64,000 nt of DNA from Bacteroidales bacterium (GCA_017630215.1 JAGBVR010000003.1:62001-126000), one strand, 5' to 3'. Counted from the first letter of the stretch, positions 26,967-36,710 are shown. Notes: a model not told the origin generated them from the letters alone. Made by a program: numbers and translations.

Positions 26967-27129
26967 GCGACCAGTCGTGAAGATTCGTCGCCTCTTTTTT
27001 TTACAAAGTCAACTTTCAAATGTTTTCCACACAGTCATTTTAAAGCAGGCTGATTCCGTATAAGAGTATGAAATAGCTCATGTTGGGAGAAGTAGGTTTA
27101 TTTGCATAACACAAACTAATATTACTTAA
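26967..27129 (+). repeat. Long direct repeat, right copy
   Basis: Second copy of 25101-25275, starting with the same terminator hairpin (stem GAGGCGA.../...TCGCCTC and T run) 67 bases after the AAA-2 stop. The rest of the interval to 27204 holds the promoter of the next gene. Confidence 0.9.
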
Positions 27130-27178
27130 TTCCTTGAAAACGGGTATCTTTTTTAAGAAACAGCAACAGAAAAATACC

Positions 27179-27186
27179 TATCTTTG
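27179..27186 (+). promoter_or_regulatory. TAnnTTTG -7 box for the lipoprotein operon
   Basis: TATCTTTG lies 18 bases before ATG 27205. It shows that the TTG at 27184 is not the start. Confidence 0.75.
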
Positions 27187-27204
27187 CGACTTAAGACTCA
27201 GATT

Positions 27205-28062
27205 ATGAAAATGCGATTTTTCTCAATATTGGCGGCATCGCTGCTGATTATGGGCGGATGTACCGGCGATGAGCCGCAGACTCCGCCGCCACCCTCACCT
27301 GAAGAGGCTGAAATCCCGGCACTTCCTGCCGATCCGCAGCCGGACAATTTATCCTTCAACCATAATATCATGCTGCTGCAGCACACCGGAACTGCATGTC
27401 CGAACTGTCCGCGTCTGATGGTTTCGCTGAAGGAGCTGGCTTCTGATAAGAATTATGCTGATACATATCAGCACGTAGCCTCACATTCATATAATACCGA
27501 CGATCCAGCATATTCGAAGGCTGCAAGCCAGATTTCAGGACAATCGCGCGCCTACCCTGACCTGTCATTCAATCTCGGTGCGGAAAGTACCGGAAATGAC
27601 ACGTCTCTGCCTACTATCAAGAGGTATATTGACCAGCTTCACAAGAAATCTGCCGATGTCGGAATTTCCGCTGCAGCCGGGCTTTCAGGCAATACAGTCA
27701 CCGTCAATGTACAGATCAAGGCTGCCATGGACAATAATTACAGGGTCACAGCATGGCTGCTGGAGGATGGCATTGAAGCCGAGCAGGATGGAGCGACAGC
27801 AGAGTGGATGCATACCCACGAGAATGCTTTGAGAGCGTTTTCCGGTACTTCCCTCAACATGGGTGTTTATGGTGAAAGACTGGGGGATCTGAAAGCCGGT
27901 CAGACGGCTGAAAAGGTGCTGACAATTGCTGTTGAGGAAGGATGGAAAGCAGAAAACTGCAAGGTGCTGGTAATTGCCAATTCATCGGTGGAGGGCAGAT
28001 ATGACCTGGCGAATTGCATCATTTGTCCTATAGGAGGAACTGTAAGTTATGATTATAAGTAA
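27205..28062 (+). CDS. Omp28-like outer-membrane lipoprotein with CxxC motif
   Basis: A 285-aa lipoprotein (MKMRFFSILAASLLIMGGC lipobox) with a proline-rich linker and then a thioredoxin-like segment HTGTACPNCPRLMVSLKELA typical of Omp28-related Bacteroidota proteins. The C-terminal half is a beta-sandwich (NTVTVNVQIKAAMDNNYRV). Function of the family is not settled; thiol chemistry or surface binding is suggested by the CxxC. It begins a three-gene operon. A broken copy of its 5' region lies at 19614-19803, beyond the left part of the island. Confidence 0.85.
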   Translation: MKMRFFSILAASLLIMGGCTGDEPQTPPPPSPEEAEIPALPADPQPDNLSFNHNIMLLQHTGTACPNCPRLMVSLKELASDKNYADTYQHVASHSYNTDDPAYSKAASQISGQSRAYPDLSFNLGAESTGNDTSLPTIKRYIDQLHKKSADVGISAAAGLSGNTVTVNVQIKAAMDNNYRVTAWLLEDGIEAEQDGATAEWMHTHENALRAFSGTSLNMGVYGERLGDLKAGQTAEKVLTIAVEEGWKAENCKVLVIANSSVEGRYDLANCIICPIGGTVSYDYK

Positions 28063-28063
28063 G

Positions 28064-29620
28064 ATGAAGAAGTTCTTTATCTACATGTCAGCAGTTCTTG
28101 CTGCTGTCCTGAATATTGCATGCAATCCGCAGGAAAAGCCTGTGGAAGTAGAGAAAGATCCGTTTACCATAGAGATTCACGACCTGCATTCAAGCTATTG
28201 CAAGGTTACGGTGACTCCCGCGGATCCGGACACACCGTATTTTCTGGGAGTCAGCACGGAAGATTATTTCAAAGAGTTCGGTTCATTGGACAACATGAGT
28301 GAAGCCGCGACTAATTTCATTGAGACTCAGCTGATAGAGAATCCCGAGCTTTCGGTTGCGGACATCATGCACAAGGGAGTATATACCCGTGATGTGACGG
28401 GATTGAAACCAGAGCAGAAATTCATTGTGTTTGTCTGCCATACGGGTAATAACGGAGAGGTCATTTCCGAGATAGAATATATCACTGAAACCACCCCTGC
28501 TCTGGCCGAATCCAAGCTTACATTCGAAATAGAACTGGACCAGATCACGGCGACAAGTGCTATGCTGTTCATCACTCCAAGCACTGACGATCAGTATGTA
28601 TGGCTGGAATTCCCGGAGTTTGTATATAAGGATATGTCAATGGAGGAGCTGGAGGCATTCCTACTGAAGAACTACAAGGCGTTCTTCGGCATGCACGCAA
28701 CCACCGGAGAAATGATGTATTCCTTTGATAACAAGCTGGATCCGGATACGGAATATATGGTCATTGCTTTCGGATATGACGGAGGCATAACTACAGATCT
28801 GGCGACTAAGAAGTTCCGTACACTGAAGCCGAATGACCCTACGGATGTGACTTTCGAATTCTCTTATGCCAATCTTACAAGCCGCAGTGTGGACATGACA
28901 TTCATTCCTTCGGACAATACGGTTTCTTATCTTGCTGTCGTAGTGGACGAGGCTACTCTGGAAAGATCCGGCGGACCTACGGAAGAAGGAGTGAAGAAAC
29001 TGATTGACAAGGAAATAAAGAAGGCAATTGCATTTGGAGACTGCGAGGACAAGGCGGAATTCGCACAATATTACGCCCAACGTGGCAAACAGACTGGAAG
29101 CTTCGCTGTGACAGCGGGAATGAAACATTATGCGTGTGCAGTATGTGTCAATGAAGCTGGCGAATACGCTTCCAAGGTAGGGATTGCTGAGTTTATCACT
29201 CCGGCAGAAGGTACGACAGACGCTTCAGCAACAGCTTCTTTCGATAAATGGTTTGACGGAGATGCATTGGCGGCAGCTGACGCAGGGCTGTATGGAGACT
29301 ACGCAGGATGGGCCGTACTTCCTATCAGATTCACTCTTGGAGGTTCTGCCGTGGATATCATATATACGATTTACCCTGTAGCTGTCATTGAAGAGGAAGG
29401 AGCTACGGATGAAATGATACGTGAGATTCTTTTAGACAATTCTCTTCTGGGCGAGTATAATTTCTACGCAGAAAGCAGGGAAGATGTGCAGCTGGAATGG
29501 AACTGTGCTTACAGACTTTATATGCTGGCATTGGATGTTAATGATAATGCCGGAGAGCTCATGACCATGGACATTCCAGCATTGACAAAGAATGGAGCAT
29601 CACCGGTATCAGAATTCTAA
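28064..29620 (+). CDS. Lipoprotein with three or four Fn3-like repeats
   Basis: A 518-aa lipoprotein (MKKFFIYMSAVLAAVLNIAC). The mature protein repeats a pattern of about 110 residues: an ITATSAMLFITPSTDD-type strand, then DTEYMVIAFGYDGGITT-type ends, which is Fn3-like. I recognise no enzyme motif. ATG 28064 is one base after the previous stop and is preferred over the overlapping ATG at 28049. It is probably surface-exposed and works with its two lipoprotein neighbours. Confidence 0.8.
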   Translation: MKKFFIYMSAVLAAVLNIACNPQEKPVEVEKDPFTIEIHDLHSSYCKVTVTPADPDTPYFLGVSTEDYFKEFGSLDNMSEAATNFIETQLIENPELSVADIMHKGVYTRDVTGLKPEQKFIVFVCHTGNNGEVISEIEYITETTPALAESKLTFEIELDQITATSAMLFITPSTDDQYVWLEFPEFVYKDMSMEELEAFLLKNYKAFFGMHATTGEMMYSFDNKLDPDTEYMVIAFGYDGGITTDLATKKFRTLKPNDPTDVTFEFSYANLTSRSVDMTFIPSDNTVSYLAVVVDEATLERSGGPTEEGVKKLIDKEIKKAIAFGDCEDKAEFAQYYAQRGKQTGSFAVTAGMKHYACAVCVNEAGEYASKVGIAEFITPAEGTTDASATASFDKWFDGDALAAADAGLYGDYAGWAVLPIRFTLGGSAVDIIYTIYPVAVIEEEGATDEMIREILLDNSLLGEYNFYAESREDVQLEWNCAYRLYMLALDVNDNAGELMTMDIPALTKNGASPVSEF

Positions 29621-29624
29621 AATC

Positions 29625-31097
29625 ATGATAAAAAGAGTATTATATTTTGCAATTACCTTGTTTCTTGCATGCGGATGCAATGGAGCAAGCCGTTCACAAG
29701 GTGAAGAAATAACACATTCTTCAGGTGCGGCAGAGATGATAGAAACTCTGCCTGTGACAGGAACATTCATTAATCTTCCATATCAGGATGTTCGCAACAA
29801 GTATACAAACCCTCAGTACATGGACTGCACCGATCCGTCCTTATGGGTAGCGAAAGTGGCTGAAATGAAAAAGATGGGAATGGAGTATCTCGTCTTCATG
29901 TCTGTGGCAAATGAGGAAAAAGCCTATTATCCGTCTAAGCTGATGGACTGGCATTATCCGGAGTGGCGAAAGAGTCCTGTAGATGCGATAATGGATGCCG
30001 CGGCAGAGCATGGAATGAAGGTGTTCATGAGTACGGGATGGGCTAAGGATCAGGATGACAATCTGCGCGATCCTAAGATAAAGGGACGACAGATCGAAAT
30101 GATGACCGAGCTGGCAGGACTTTATGGCAGTCATCCGGCAATGTACGGCTGGTATCTGCCTGTGGAGGATTGTTTCGGTCCTATTCTGACTGACTATGCC
30201 GTGGATGCCGTCAATGCCCTTACGGCCCGTGCCAGAGAGCTCACTCCGGGCAAGAAGATAATGATATCTCCATACGGTATATTCAATTCTGACTTTGACG
30301 ATCCGCGTTACGAACAACAGATTGCCCGTCTGACGGTGGATATCATTGCATATCAGGATGAAATAGGCTGTGTGAGAGAGAGATACCCTTTGACCCGCCT
30401 TCGCGGAAACTGGAAGAAACTCCGCGCAATCCATGACAAAACCGGGATCCAGATGTGGGCCAACTGTGAATCATTCACATGGGAGAAAGGCACCAACGAC
30501 AGATCTTCAGCCCTTATTCCGGCCGCATATAGCCGTCTTCTTGCTCAGCAGGTGGCCGCAACAGCCGGCGGAGCGGAAAAAATCATTTCATTCGTGATGT
30601 GCGGCATGTATGAGACAGCAGACAGCCGTTATGAGCTGGGACAGCCTGTATGGTCGGCGAAGGCCGGCTCGGATTATATGGATTGGCTTGAGGGCAAAGG
30701 CATATGGCCATTGGTTGCAGATGTGATGTCAGGCAGATATGGACCGTCGGCCACTGAAGATATCTCAGATCCGAGATGGATGAAATATACTTCTGGAACA
30801 TCTGAAATCGATCTTGGATATAAAGATGGTGCGGAGCCGGAATGGATTATGGTGAGAATGCTCAACTGTGCCAAGGATAAGGTCGTACCACCGCAGAAGA
30901 TTTTCTTCTTCGGAAGTGAGGATGGCGAAAAATGGAATCTTCTGGAAATCCAGGATACTCCGGCCTTCCCGAACACACTCCATGATGCATTTATTGATCA
31001 TGTTGTGTTCAAGCCGTCCGTTAAATACAGATATTTCAAACTGGCGTTTACAAGTGAAAACGATGTGATGCTTGAAGTGATCGACAAAACCATATAG
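29625..31097 (+). CDS. DUF4434-like TIM-barrel lipoprotein
   Basis: A 490-aa lipoprotein (MIKRVLYFAITLFLACGC). Residues about 50-300 read as a glycosidase-like barrel of the DUF4434 type (MKKMGMEYLVFMSV, GMKVFMSTGWAKDQDDN, YGWYLPVEDCFGPILTDYAV, IMISPYGIFNSDFDD, QMWANCESFTWEKG). The Glu in LPVEDC and in ANCESF are candidate acid residues. The C-terminal 120 residues are a beta-sandwich like a carbohydrate-binding F5/8 domain. It is probably a surface glycosidase, but the substrate cannot be named. Confidence 0.75.
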   Translation: MIKRVLYFAITLFLACGCNGASRSQGEEITHSSGAAEMIETLPVTGTFINLPYQDVRNKYTNPQYMDCTDPSLWVAKVAEMKKMGMEYLVFMSVANEEKAYYPSKLMDWHYPEWRKSPVDAIMDAAAEHGMKVFMSTGWAKDQDDNLRDPKIKGRQIEMMTELAGLYGSHPAMYGWYLPVEDCFGPILTDYAVDAVNALTARARELTPGKKIMISPYGIFNSDFDDPRYEQQIARLTVDIIAYQDEIGCVRERYPLTRLRGNWKKLRAIHDKTGIQMWANCESFTWEKGTNDRSSALIPAAYSRLLAQQVAATAGGAEKIISFVMCGMYETADSRYELGQPVWSAKAGSDYMDWLEGKGIWPLVADVMSGRYGPSATEDISDPRWMKYTSGTSEIDLGYKDGAEPEWIMVRMLNCAKDKVVPPQKIFFFGSEDGEKWNLLEIQDTPAFPNTLHDAFIDHVVFKPSVKYRYFKLAFTSENDVMLEVIDKTI

Positions 31098-31121
31098 AAA
31101 ACTAAGAAAAGACTGATAACC

Positions 31122-31571
31122 ATGATTGCTGTACTTTCTGCGACGACGATTCTGAATGCGCAGGAATACAGGCTGAATGAAAAAGGATACTTCAATTATG
31201 AAGGTGTCGATGCGATGGCCTTCGATGACTTCTATCCGGAAGGGCATCAGGGAGGTATTTCATTCATAATGAACGGCAAGCGAGTCGCTACAAATGGAGA
31301 TATCCGTTTCGACGAGACCCCTGTCACATGGACGATGCAAGGCTGTCTCCAGAGGGAAACCACATCGACGGATATGTACAGTCGCAGAATGATCTTACAA
31401 GACACCAGGCCCATGATATTGTAGGAGGTCTTAATGTCGGCGGATGGCATGATGCTTTCCGTCCTGAAATCGATGTCACAAGTATTGATCAGGCTGAGCA
31501 TAAGGTGGAAATCCACCAGCCTGACGGAAAGAACGACATCCTGCAGCAGATCGAGCACATCGATACTATAT
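31122..31571 (+). pseudogene. Broken glycoside hydrolase (GH9-like) fragment
   Basis: Starts with a signal-like peptide (MIAVLSATTILNAQ) and the N-terminal sandwich VDAMAFDDFYPEGHQGGISF. The frame shifts near 31330 to code for HDIVGGLNVGGWHDA and then HQPDGKNDILQQIEH, motifs of GH9-type cellulase catalytic domains with the middle missing. At least one frameshift and one internal deletion are visible, and the remaining catalytic domain is gone. It would have been the fourth gene of the lipoprotein operon. Confidence 0.72.
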
Positions 31572-31698
31572 TTCCATAGATGTCGTCCACCTCGATGAAG
31601 CCGTTGTTCTTGGCGATATCATTGGTTCCGGCGATAATCAGGACATATTTCGGATGCAGATTGACCACATCTTTCCTCATTCTCACCAGCTCTTGCAT
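31572..31698 (-). pseudogene. SGNH/GDSL hydrolase fragment
   Basis: The minus strand codes for LHPKYVLIIAGTNDIAKNNG, the block III region (G-x-ND) of SGNH esterases, with nothing of the Ser or Asp-His blocks. It abuts the GH9-like fragment, showing a deletion that joined two oppositely oriented genes. Confidence 0.75.
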
Positions 31699-31714
31699 TT
31701 GTTGTATCGGAAAT

Positions 31715-33379
31715 TTATTTGCTATGATATATAAGTTTCCTGGTCTGCGGGTCGCGTGAGAACATTTTGAAATAGTCCCACATCATCTGAGCGGCCGGCA
31801 TGAAATTCCAGTGGCCGTAATCCACTACTGCGATAACCTTTATGAGCGGTTTCTCGTCCTTGTAGAAGAAACCGGTCTCCACCTTTATACCTTCTCCCTT
31901 GTTGGTGGTAATGGTCTTGCGGTCAGCAAGCTCAAGTCCGAAGATAGGGTCGATTGAAAAATCGAGATCCGCAGTCACTTCCATTCCATTGAGCTGCTGG
32001 TATGTGTTCCATGCGTTGAGGTAGCTGTTGCCTTTGTAATTGTCCTGTGTGTAGAACGGAACCACCAGGTCGGATGTTCCGAGCATAGAACAATAAGGCA
32101 TCTCGACTGCTCCTCTCTTCTGTGTCGCGTCTGCCCAGAGGGAATCGTAATTGGAAAACCTGCCCGTTTTTGCTCCGGAATAGATGCCGCCACAGTTTCC
32201 TCCTACCGCTGCAAATACATATGACTTGCAGATTCCGAGGGCGGTGGCTGTTATCGAGCCTGCAGAAAGTCCCTGGGCATATACTCGTGAAGGGTCCAGC
32301 TGAGGATATCTGGCCAGAAGTATGCCGATCACCTGCTCGACACCATCGAAGCCCATGACTCCATAATTCTTGCTTCCCTGCCATTCCATTTCGACAACGA
32401 AGAATCTCTCCTTGCCTGCAACCTGGATGAAACCGGATGTCTCGGCCTGGGTACGCGGGTCGTTTGTGTTGCCATGAAGAAGAACCATTACAGGGACACT
32501 TGCCACCGGGGCTCCTTCGATGAGTTCCTCAGGCCAGTATTCATACCAAAGCCATGGCATAGCGCCTCTTTGGTCCAATGTCACCGCCTCTCTTCTGATG
32601 CCGAGTGATTCGTGTACTGTGTATGGCTCGAGCTCGTATGGACCATATTGTCCGTATTTCGCCCCTTCGTAATGGGTGTGCTTATAGTTATTGAATCTCA
32701 GGTTCTTTACAAGTATTTCATCCCACGCCTTGTCGAAGGTTTCTGCCAATGTCGCATTTGTATTTTCATCCACAACTACTGCAAGAAGCTCCTCTTCAGC
32801 GTTTACGTATCTGTCGTCATGCTTTACTGCCTTGTTCATTGCAATATATGGCTTTGCTGACTTGGCTGCATTCTTGCCTGCAACATAGGCTGGGACTCCC
32901 CAGGATTGTGCCGGCGTCTTGCCTGGCTTTCCGTCGATTGTCAGGATGCCGGCAATATGTCCGGCTGCATCAGTAGGAGCGAGGACAGAGTTGATGAATG
33001 TCGCTCCGTTTCCGATACCGATGACTTTGAGGTTACCTGAACGCGCTCTGTTGAAGACCTCCTTGAACCCTTCGAAGTCTGCTGTCTTGTCATATTTTTC
33101 GTCCACAGGGTTGATGACATAGATGCTGACATGGTTTTCCTTTATGACATCCCTCATGTCAAATTTTTCTACAAGTTCCTTAGCTCCAGCCTCATCCACC
33201 TTGGTGTCCGGATAGATGAAGAAGGTCGGGTTGTGGTTGTATGACCTTCCTTCCGGCTGGACCACGTTGTAGTTGAATTCGAAATAAGCAATGTTTTCAG
33301 GCATCTTCGGCTGCTGATTCTGCGCATAACTGAGCAATGCTGCAGTCAGAGTTGCAATAATCAAAAGGAATCTTTTCAT
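31715..33379 (-). CDS. Exported alpha/beta-hydrolase, esterase or depolymerase type
   Basis: A 554-aa secreted protein (MKRFLLIIATLTAALLSYAQ) starting at the ATG at 33379 rather than an upstream TTG. The N-terminal half is a sandwich-like region. The C-terminal half is an alpha/beta-hydrolase with VMVLLHGNTNDP (oxyanion loop), nucleophile elbow GLSAGS, and a late His in VVDYGHWNFMP. The layout resembles PHB-depolymerase/feruloyl-esterase-like proteins. It probably removes acyl groups from plant polysaccharide; the substrate is not certain. Confidence 0.78.
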   Translation of the reverse strand: MKRFLLIIATLTAALLSYAQNQQPKMPENIAYFEFNYNVVQPEGRSYNHNPTFFIYPDTKVDEAGAKELVEKFDMRDVIKENHVSIYVINPVDEKYDKTADFEGFKEVFNRARSGNLKVIGIGNGATFINSVLAPTDAAGHIAGILTIDGKPGKTPAQSWGVPAYVAGKNAAKSAKPYIAMNKAVKHDDRYVNAEEELLAVVVDENTNATLAETFDKAWDEILVKNLRFNNYKHTHYEGAKYGQYGPYELEPYTVHESLGIRREAVTLDQRGAMPWLWYEYWPEELIEGAPVASVPVMVLLHGNTNDPRTQAETSGFIQVAGKERFFVVEMEWQGSKNYGVMGFDGVEQVIGILLARYPQLDPSRVYAQGLSAGSITATALGICKSYVFAAVGGNCGGIYSGAKTGRFSNYDSLWADATQKRGAVEMPYCSMLGTSDLVVPFYTQDNYKGNSYLNAWNTYQQLNGMEVTADLDFSIDPIFGLELADRKTITTNKGEGIKVETGFFYKDEKPLIKVIAVVDYGHWNFMPAAQMMWDYFKMFSRDPQTRKLIYHSK

Positions 33380-33480
33380 AATGCATATGGTTTGTCGCAA
33401 ATTTCAGTAAAATTTCTGAAATTCATAATATGTATGTGTATTCTTATTCGTTCAGATTCATTTATTTGTACGAAAATTCA

Positions 33481-33488
33481 TAAGTTTG
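33481..33488 (+). promoter_or_regulatory. TAnnTTTG -7 box for the tandem esterase gene
   Basis: TAAGTTTG is 23 bases before ATG 33512, with TTTG elements further upstream. Confidence 0.6.
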
Positions 33489-33511
33489 CGAAAGAATAAC
33501 ACTGAACCATC

Positions 33512-35245
33512 ATGAAACGATACTTCTCACTTATCATTTTTGCTCTCCTGTCATTCAGTCTGGCGGCAGGAGAAAGACAGACCATCTGGCCTGAAAGAAA
33601 GATGCCCCACCGCCAGGAACATCAGATCGCCGCAATGACAGATGAGGCTGGAAGACCGGGATTCAATGCAGATAAGCACAGAACGGCATATATCGAATGG
33701 TATGACGCCCCTGCTGTGGAAAAAAGAAACGGCGGATGCATGATTCTGATCTCAGGAGGAAGCTATGAGTGCTGCTGTGATGTCGGACTTGTAAAAGAAT
33801 GGAACGAGAGGTTCACCGAACTTGGATTCCAATGTGTCAATTTCGTATACAGAACTCCTCGTCCTGAGGGTTTGCCGATATATCAGACGGCTTGGGAGGA
33901 CGGTCAGCGTGCTGTAAGAATGGTAAGAAGCCAGGCCGCGAAAAGAGGATTCGATCCGGAAAAGATAGGTGTGATATCAATGTCTGCGGGTTCTCATCTG
34001 GGACTTCTGCTTGCCACAAGTTCCCAGACTCCTGCATATGAGAAAGTCGACAAGGTGGATGATGTTCCTTGCCATATAAATTGGGCTATAGTAAATGCTC
34101 CCGCCTATGGAACCACCGATGCGGAGCAGGGTACTCCGGCGCTCAGACAGGGGTATGGAGCGGATGTGACGCTAAGTAAGGTGTTCAGATTCGATCAGAG
34201 GACCTGTCCGATGAGCCTTCATCACGGTGGCACGGACATCTATTCTCCATATACGTCCATTCTCGTGTATAAAAAGCTCAGGCAGATGGGAATTCCTGCA
34301 GAACTGCATCTTTATGCAGATAAAGGACACGGGGCCTTCGGACTGGAAAGAGGCGTGGAATTCATGCGTCAGATGGGATATATGGGAGAGATACAGGAAG
34401 AGGAAAGGCTGATGGACAGATATACCTGTGACGATGCCCGTGGTTTTTATACAAAGGAAAATGTATGGCCCGACGGCAAGACACCGGATTTGAGGCAGGA
34501 GCAGTGCGTTCCATACATCGAATGGCATATTCCGGAGAATCTGACTACCAAGGCAATACAGATAGTTTATTCTGGAGGAGCATATTACAGAAACGACCCT
34601 GATGGATTCGAGGTCGCTCCGATAAGAAGATATCTTAATGAAAAGGGTATGGCTGTGGTTACATTGAAATACCGTACACCACGTCCGGAAGGAGGTCTGG
34701 CCAAACATACGACAGCCTGGCAGGACCTGCAGAGAACCATCAGGATTGTCCGCAGTCAGGCTGAAGCAAAAGGATTGGATCCTGACCGCATAGGCATAAT
34801 GGGAAGCTCGGCCGGAGGCCATCTGACCCTGATGGGAGTGACTTCTTCGCGCCATAGGTCCTATTGGCCGGTAGATGAGATTGACCGGATTTCATGCAAG
34901 GTACAATGGGGTGTGGGCATTTATCCTGCATATGTGCTCAGTGACGGATTTGATGGGGAAAACTCAGAAAGCGGTAACTCTGAAGGGCATTTCATTGCTC
35001 CTGAATTCTCTTTCGACCTTGATACTGCCCCGATGGTCTTCATACACGGAGATGCGGACGGATATTCGGCAATGGGGTCCGTGAGAGTCTGGGAGAAGAT
35101 GGCGATGATGGGTATCCAGTCCGATCTCCATACTCTTGCCACGAGATATCATTGCTTCCATCGGGAAGCTTCTGAGGGAACCGGAAGCTACACGCATTTG
35201 GACAGAATATGGGAATTCCTCACATCCAAGGGGTTCAACAAGTAA
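33512..35245 (+). CDS. Exported protein with two tandem alpha/beta-hydrolase domains
   Basis: A 577-aa secreted protein (signal MKRYFSLIIFALLSFSLAAG). Two homologous esterase/lipase-like domains follow each other (about 50-290 and 320-570). Each shows an oxyanion strand (MILISGGSYECCC and IQIVYSGGAYYRN), YRTPRPEG, a WQD/WED-QRAVRMVRSQA helix and a nucleophile elbow (ISMSAGSH and IMGSSAGGH). The second elbow fits GxSxG; the first starts with Ser. Domain 1 keeps GHGAFG as a His site and domain 2 has YHCFHREA. It is probably an acetyl- or acyl-esterase made by domain duplication. Confidence 0.83.
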   Translation: MKRYFSLIIFALLSFSLAAGERQTIWPERKMPHRQEHQIAAMTDEAGRPGFNADKHRTAYIEWYDAPAVEKRNGGCMILISGGSYECCCDVGLVKEWNERFTELGFQCVNFVYRTPRPEGLPIYQTAWEDGQRAVRMVRSQAAKRGFDPEKIGVISMSAGSHLGLLLATSSQTPAYEKVDKVDDVPCHINWAIVNAPAYGTTDAEQGTPALRQGYGADVTLSKVFRFDQRTCPMSLHHGGTDIYSPYTSILVYKKLRQMGIPAELHLYADKGHGAFGLERGVEFMRQMGYMGEIQEEERLMDRYTCDDARGFYTKENVWPDGKTPDLRQEQCVPYIEWHIPENLTTKAIQIVYSGGAYYRNDPDGFEVAPIRRYLNEKGMAVVTLKYRTPRPEGGLAKHTTAWQDLQRTIRIVRSQAEAKGLDPDRIGIMGSSAGGHLTLMGVTSSRHRSYWPVDEIDRISCKVQWGVGIYPAYVLSDGFDGENSESGNSEGHFIAPEFSFDLDTAPMVFIHGDADGYSAMGSVRVWEKMAMMGIQSDLHTLATRYHCFHREASEGTGSYTHLDRIWEFLTSKGFNK

Positions 35246-35254
35246 AAAAGTTAA

Positions 35255-35262
35255 TATCTTTG
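35255..35262 (+). promoter_or_regulatory. TAnnTTTG -7 box for the aminopeptidase gene
   Basis: TATCTTTG, 18 bases before ATG 35281 and just after the previous stop. Confidence 0.7.
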
Positions 35263-35280
35263 TAGAAAACAGATACAGAT

Positions 35281-36708
35281 ATGTTCAATTCAGAAGTATA
35301 TATAAACCGACGCCGTGGCCTCCTGTCGAAGATGGAGGCGCAGGGCGCGAAGGGTATTGCCATCTTCCTGGGCAATGCCGATGCTCCGACCAATTATCGT
35401 GGCAATGATTATAAATTCCGTCAGGACAGCAGTTTCCTGTATTTCTGGGGTGTGGATGAACCTTGGTTTGCGGCAATCCTTGATCTGGATAATTCAGACG
35501 AGTGCCTCTATGGCAATGATGTCGACATCGATGACATAATCTGGATGGGTCCTCAGCCGACTGTAGTATCAAAGGGGGAGGCTGTAGGTTGTGCGAAGAC
35601 CCTGCCGCTTGGTGAATTCGACAAGGCTGTAGCCAAGGCGGTGTCTGCAGGCCGTCCGGTGCATTTCCTTCCGCCTGCAAGGTATTATAATCAGATGAAG
35701 CTGGCGGAACTTACTGGTATTCCGAATGCAGAAGTCCGCAAGGTCGGACCGGTAGAGGCAGGTGGTGCTTCCGAGGAACTTGTGAAAGCTGTAGTAGCTC
35801 TGCGTCTGATCAAGGAACAGTGCGAGATCGAAGAGATGGACAAGGCGGCCGAGATCGGTTACTGGATGCATACAGAGGCGCGCAGGGGATGTAAACCGGG
35901 AGTTCTTGAGCAGGAGATAGTGGGTCGTATGGAAGGAGTCACATACTCGAAAGGTTGGGGCCCTTCGTTCACGACAATTCTTTCTCAGAACGGTGAGACT
36001 CTGCACAATCACAGCCATCATCAGATCATCACTCCGGGCCGTCTGCTCGTAGTGGATGCGGGTGCTGAGAGCAATACTCACTATGCTTCGGACTTTACCC
36101 GTACATATCCATGCAGCGGAAAGTTCACAACAAAGCAGCGTGAGATTTATGATATCGTAGAGCAGGCTAACGAACTGGCTTTCAGCATCACCAAGCCTGG
36201 CACATCTTATTGGGACGTGCATTGTGCTACCGTACGTTATATGCTTGAGCAGCTCAAGGCTCTGGATTTCGTACGTGGAGATGTCGACGAAATGGTGGCT
36301 TGCGGAATCTCCGGACTTTTCATGCCTCACGGACTAGGTCACAATATGGGTATGGATGTTCACGATATGGAGGATCTTGGCGAGAACTATGTAGGTTATG
36401 GAGACGAACGTCAGCGTTCTCCGCTTCTGGGTATGGGCAATCTGCGTATGGCCCGTGACCTCAAGCCGGGACATGTTGTAACAGATGAGCCTGGAATATA
36501 TTTCATTCCTGCGCTGATCGAGCAGTGGAAGCGTGAAGGAACCGACAGGGGCTTTGTGAATTACGAGAAACTTGCCGGATATTATGATTTTGGAGGTATT
36601 CGTCTTGAGGATGATGTACTGGTGACAGCAGATGGTGCACGTCGTCTAGGCCCTTATCGTCTTCCGATAAAATCGTCTGATATAGAAGATGTTATGTCTA
36701 ATGAATAA
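35281..36708 (+). CDS. pepP: Xaa-Pro aminopeptidase (M24B)
   Basis: A 475-aa cytoplasmic metallopeptidase that removes N-terminal residues ahead of proline. The N-terminal domain (1 to about 170) is the AMP_N type (TNYRGNDYKFRQDSSFLYFW). The pita-bread catalytic domain has the five metal ligands: Asp in LLVVDAGAE, Asp in ASDFTRTYP, His in MPHGLGHNMG, Glu in TDEPGIYF and Glu in GGIRLEDDVLV. Length and motif order are normal. A large inverted repeat lies 2 bases after the stop. Confidence 0.93.
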   Translation: MFNSEVYINRRRGLLSKMEAQGAKGIAIFLGNADAPTNYRGNDYKFRQDSSFLYFWGVDEPWFAAILDLDNSDECLYGNDVDIDDIIWMGPQPTVVSKGEAVGCAKTLPLGEFDKAVAKAVSAGRPVHFLPPARYYNQMKLAELTGIPNAEVRKVGPVEAGGASEELVKAVVALRLIKEQCEIEEMDKAAEIGYWMHTEARRGCKPGVLEQEIVGRMEGVTYSKGWGPSFTTILSQNGETLHNHSHHQIITPGRLLVVDAGAESNTHYASDFTRTYPCSGKFTTKQREIYDIVEQANELAFSITKPGTSYWDVHCATVRYMLEQLKALDFVRGDVDEMVACGISGLFMPHGLGHNMGMDVHDMEDLGENYVGYGDERQRSPLLGMGNLRMARDLKPGHVVTDEPGIYFIPALIEQWKREGTDRGFVNYEKLAGYYDFGGIRLEDDVLVTADGARRLGPYRLPIKSSDIEDVMSNE

Positions 36709-36710
36709 TT

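Noticed and set aside
14166-27204. Integrative element with identifiable integrase or tRNA attachment site
   Set aside because: No integrase, relaxase, transposase or tRNA gene was found within or beside the island, so the mode of transfer cannot be assigned.
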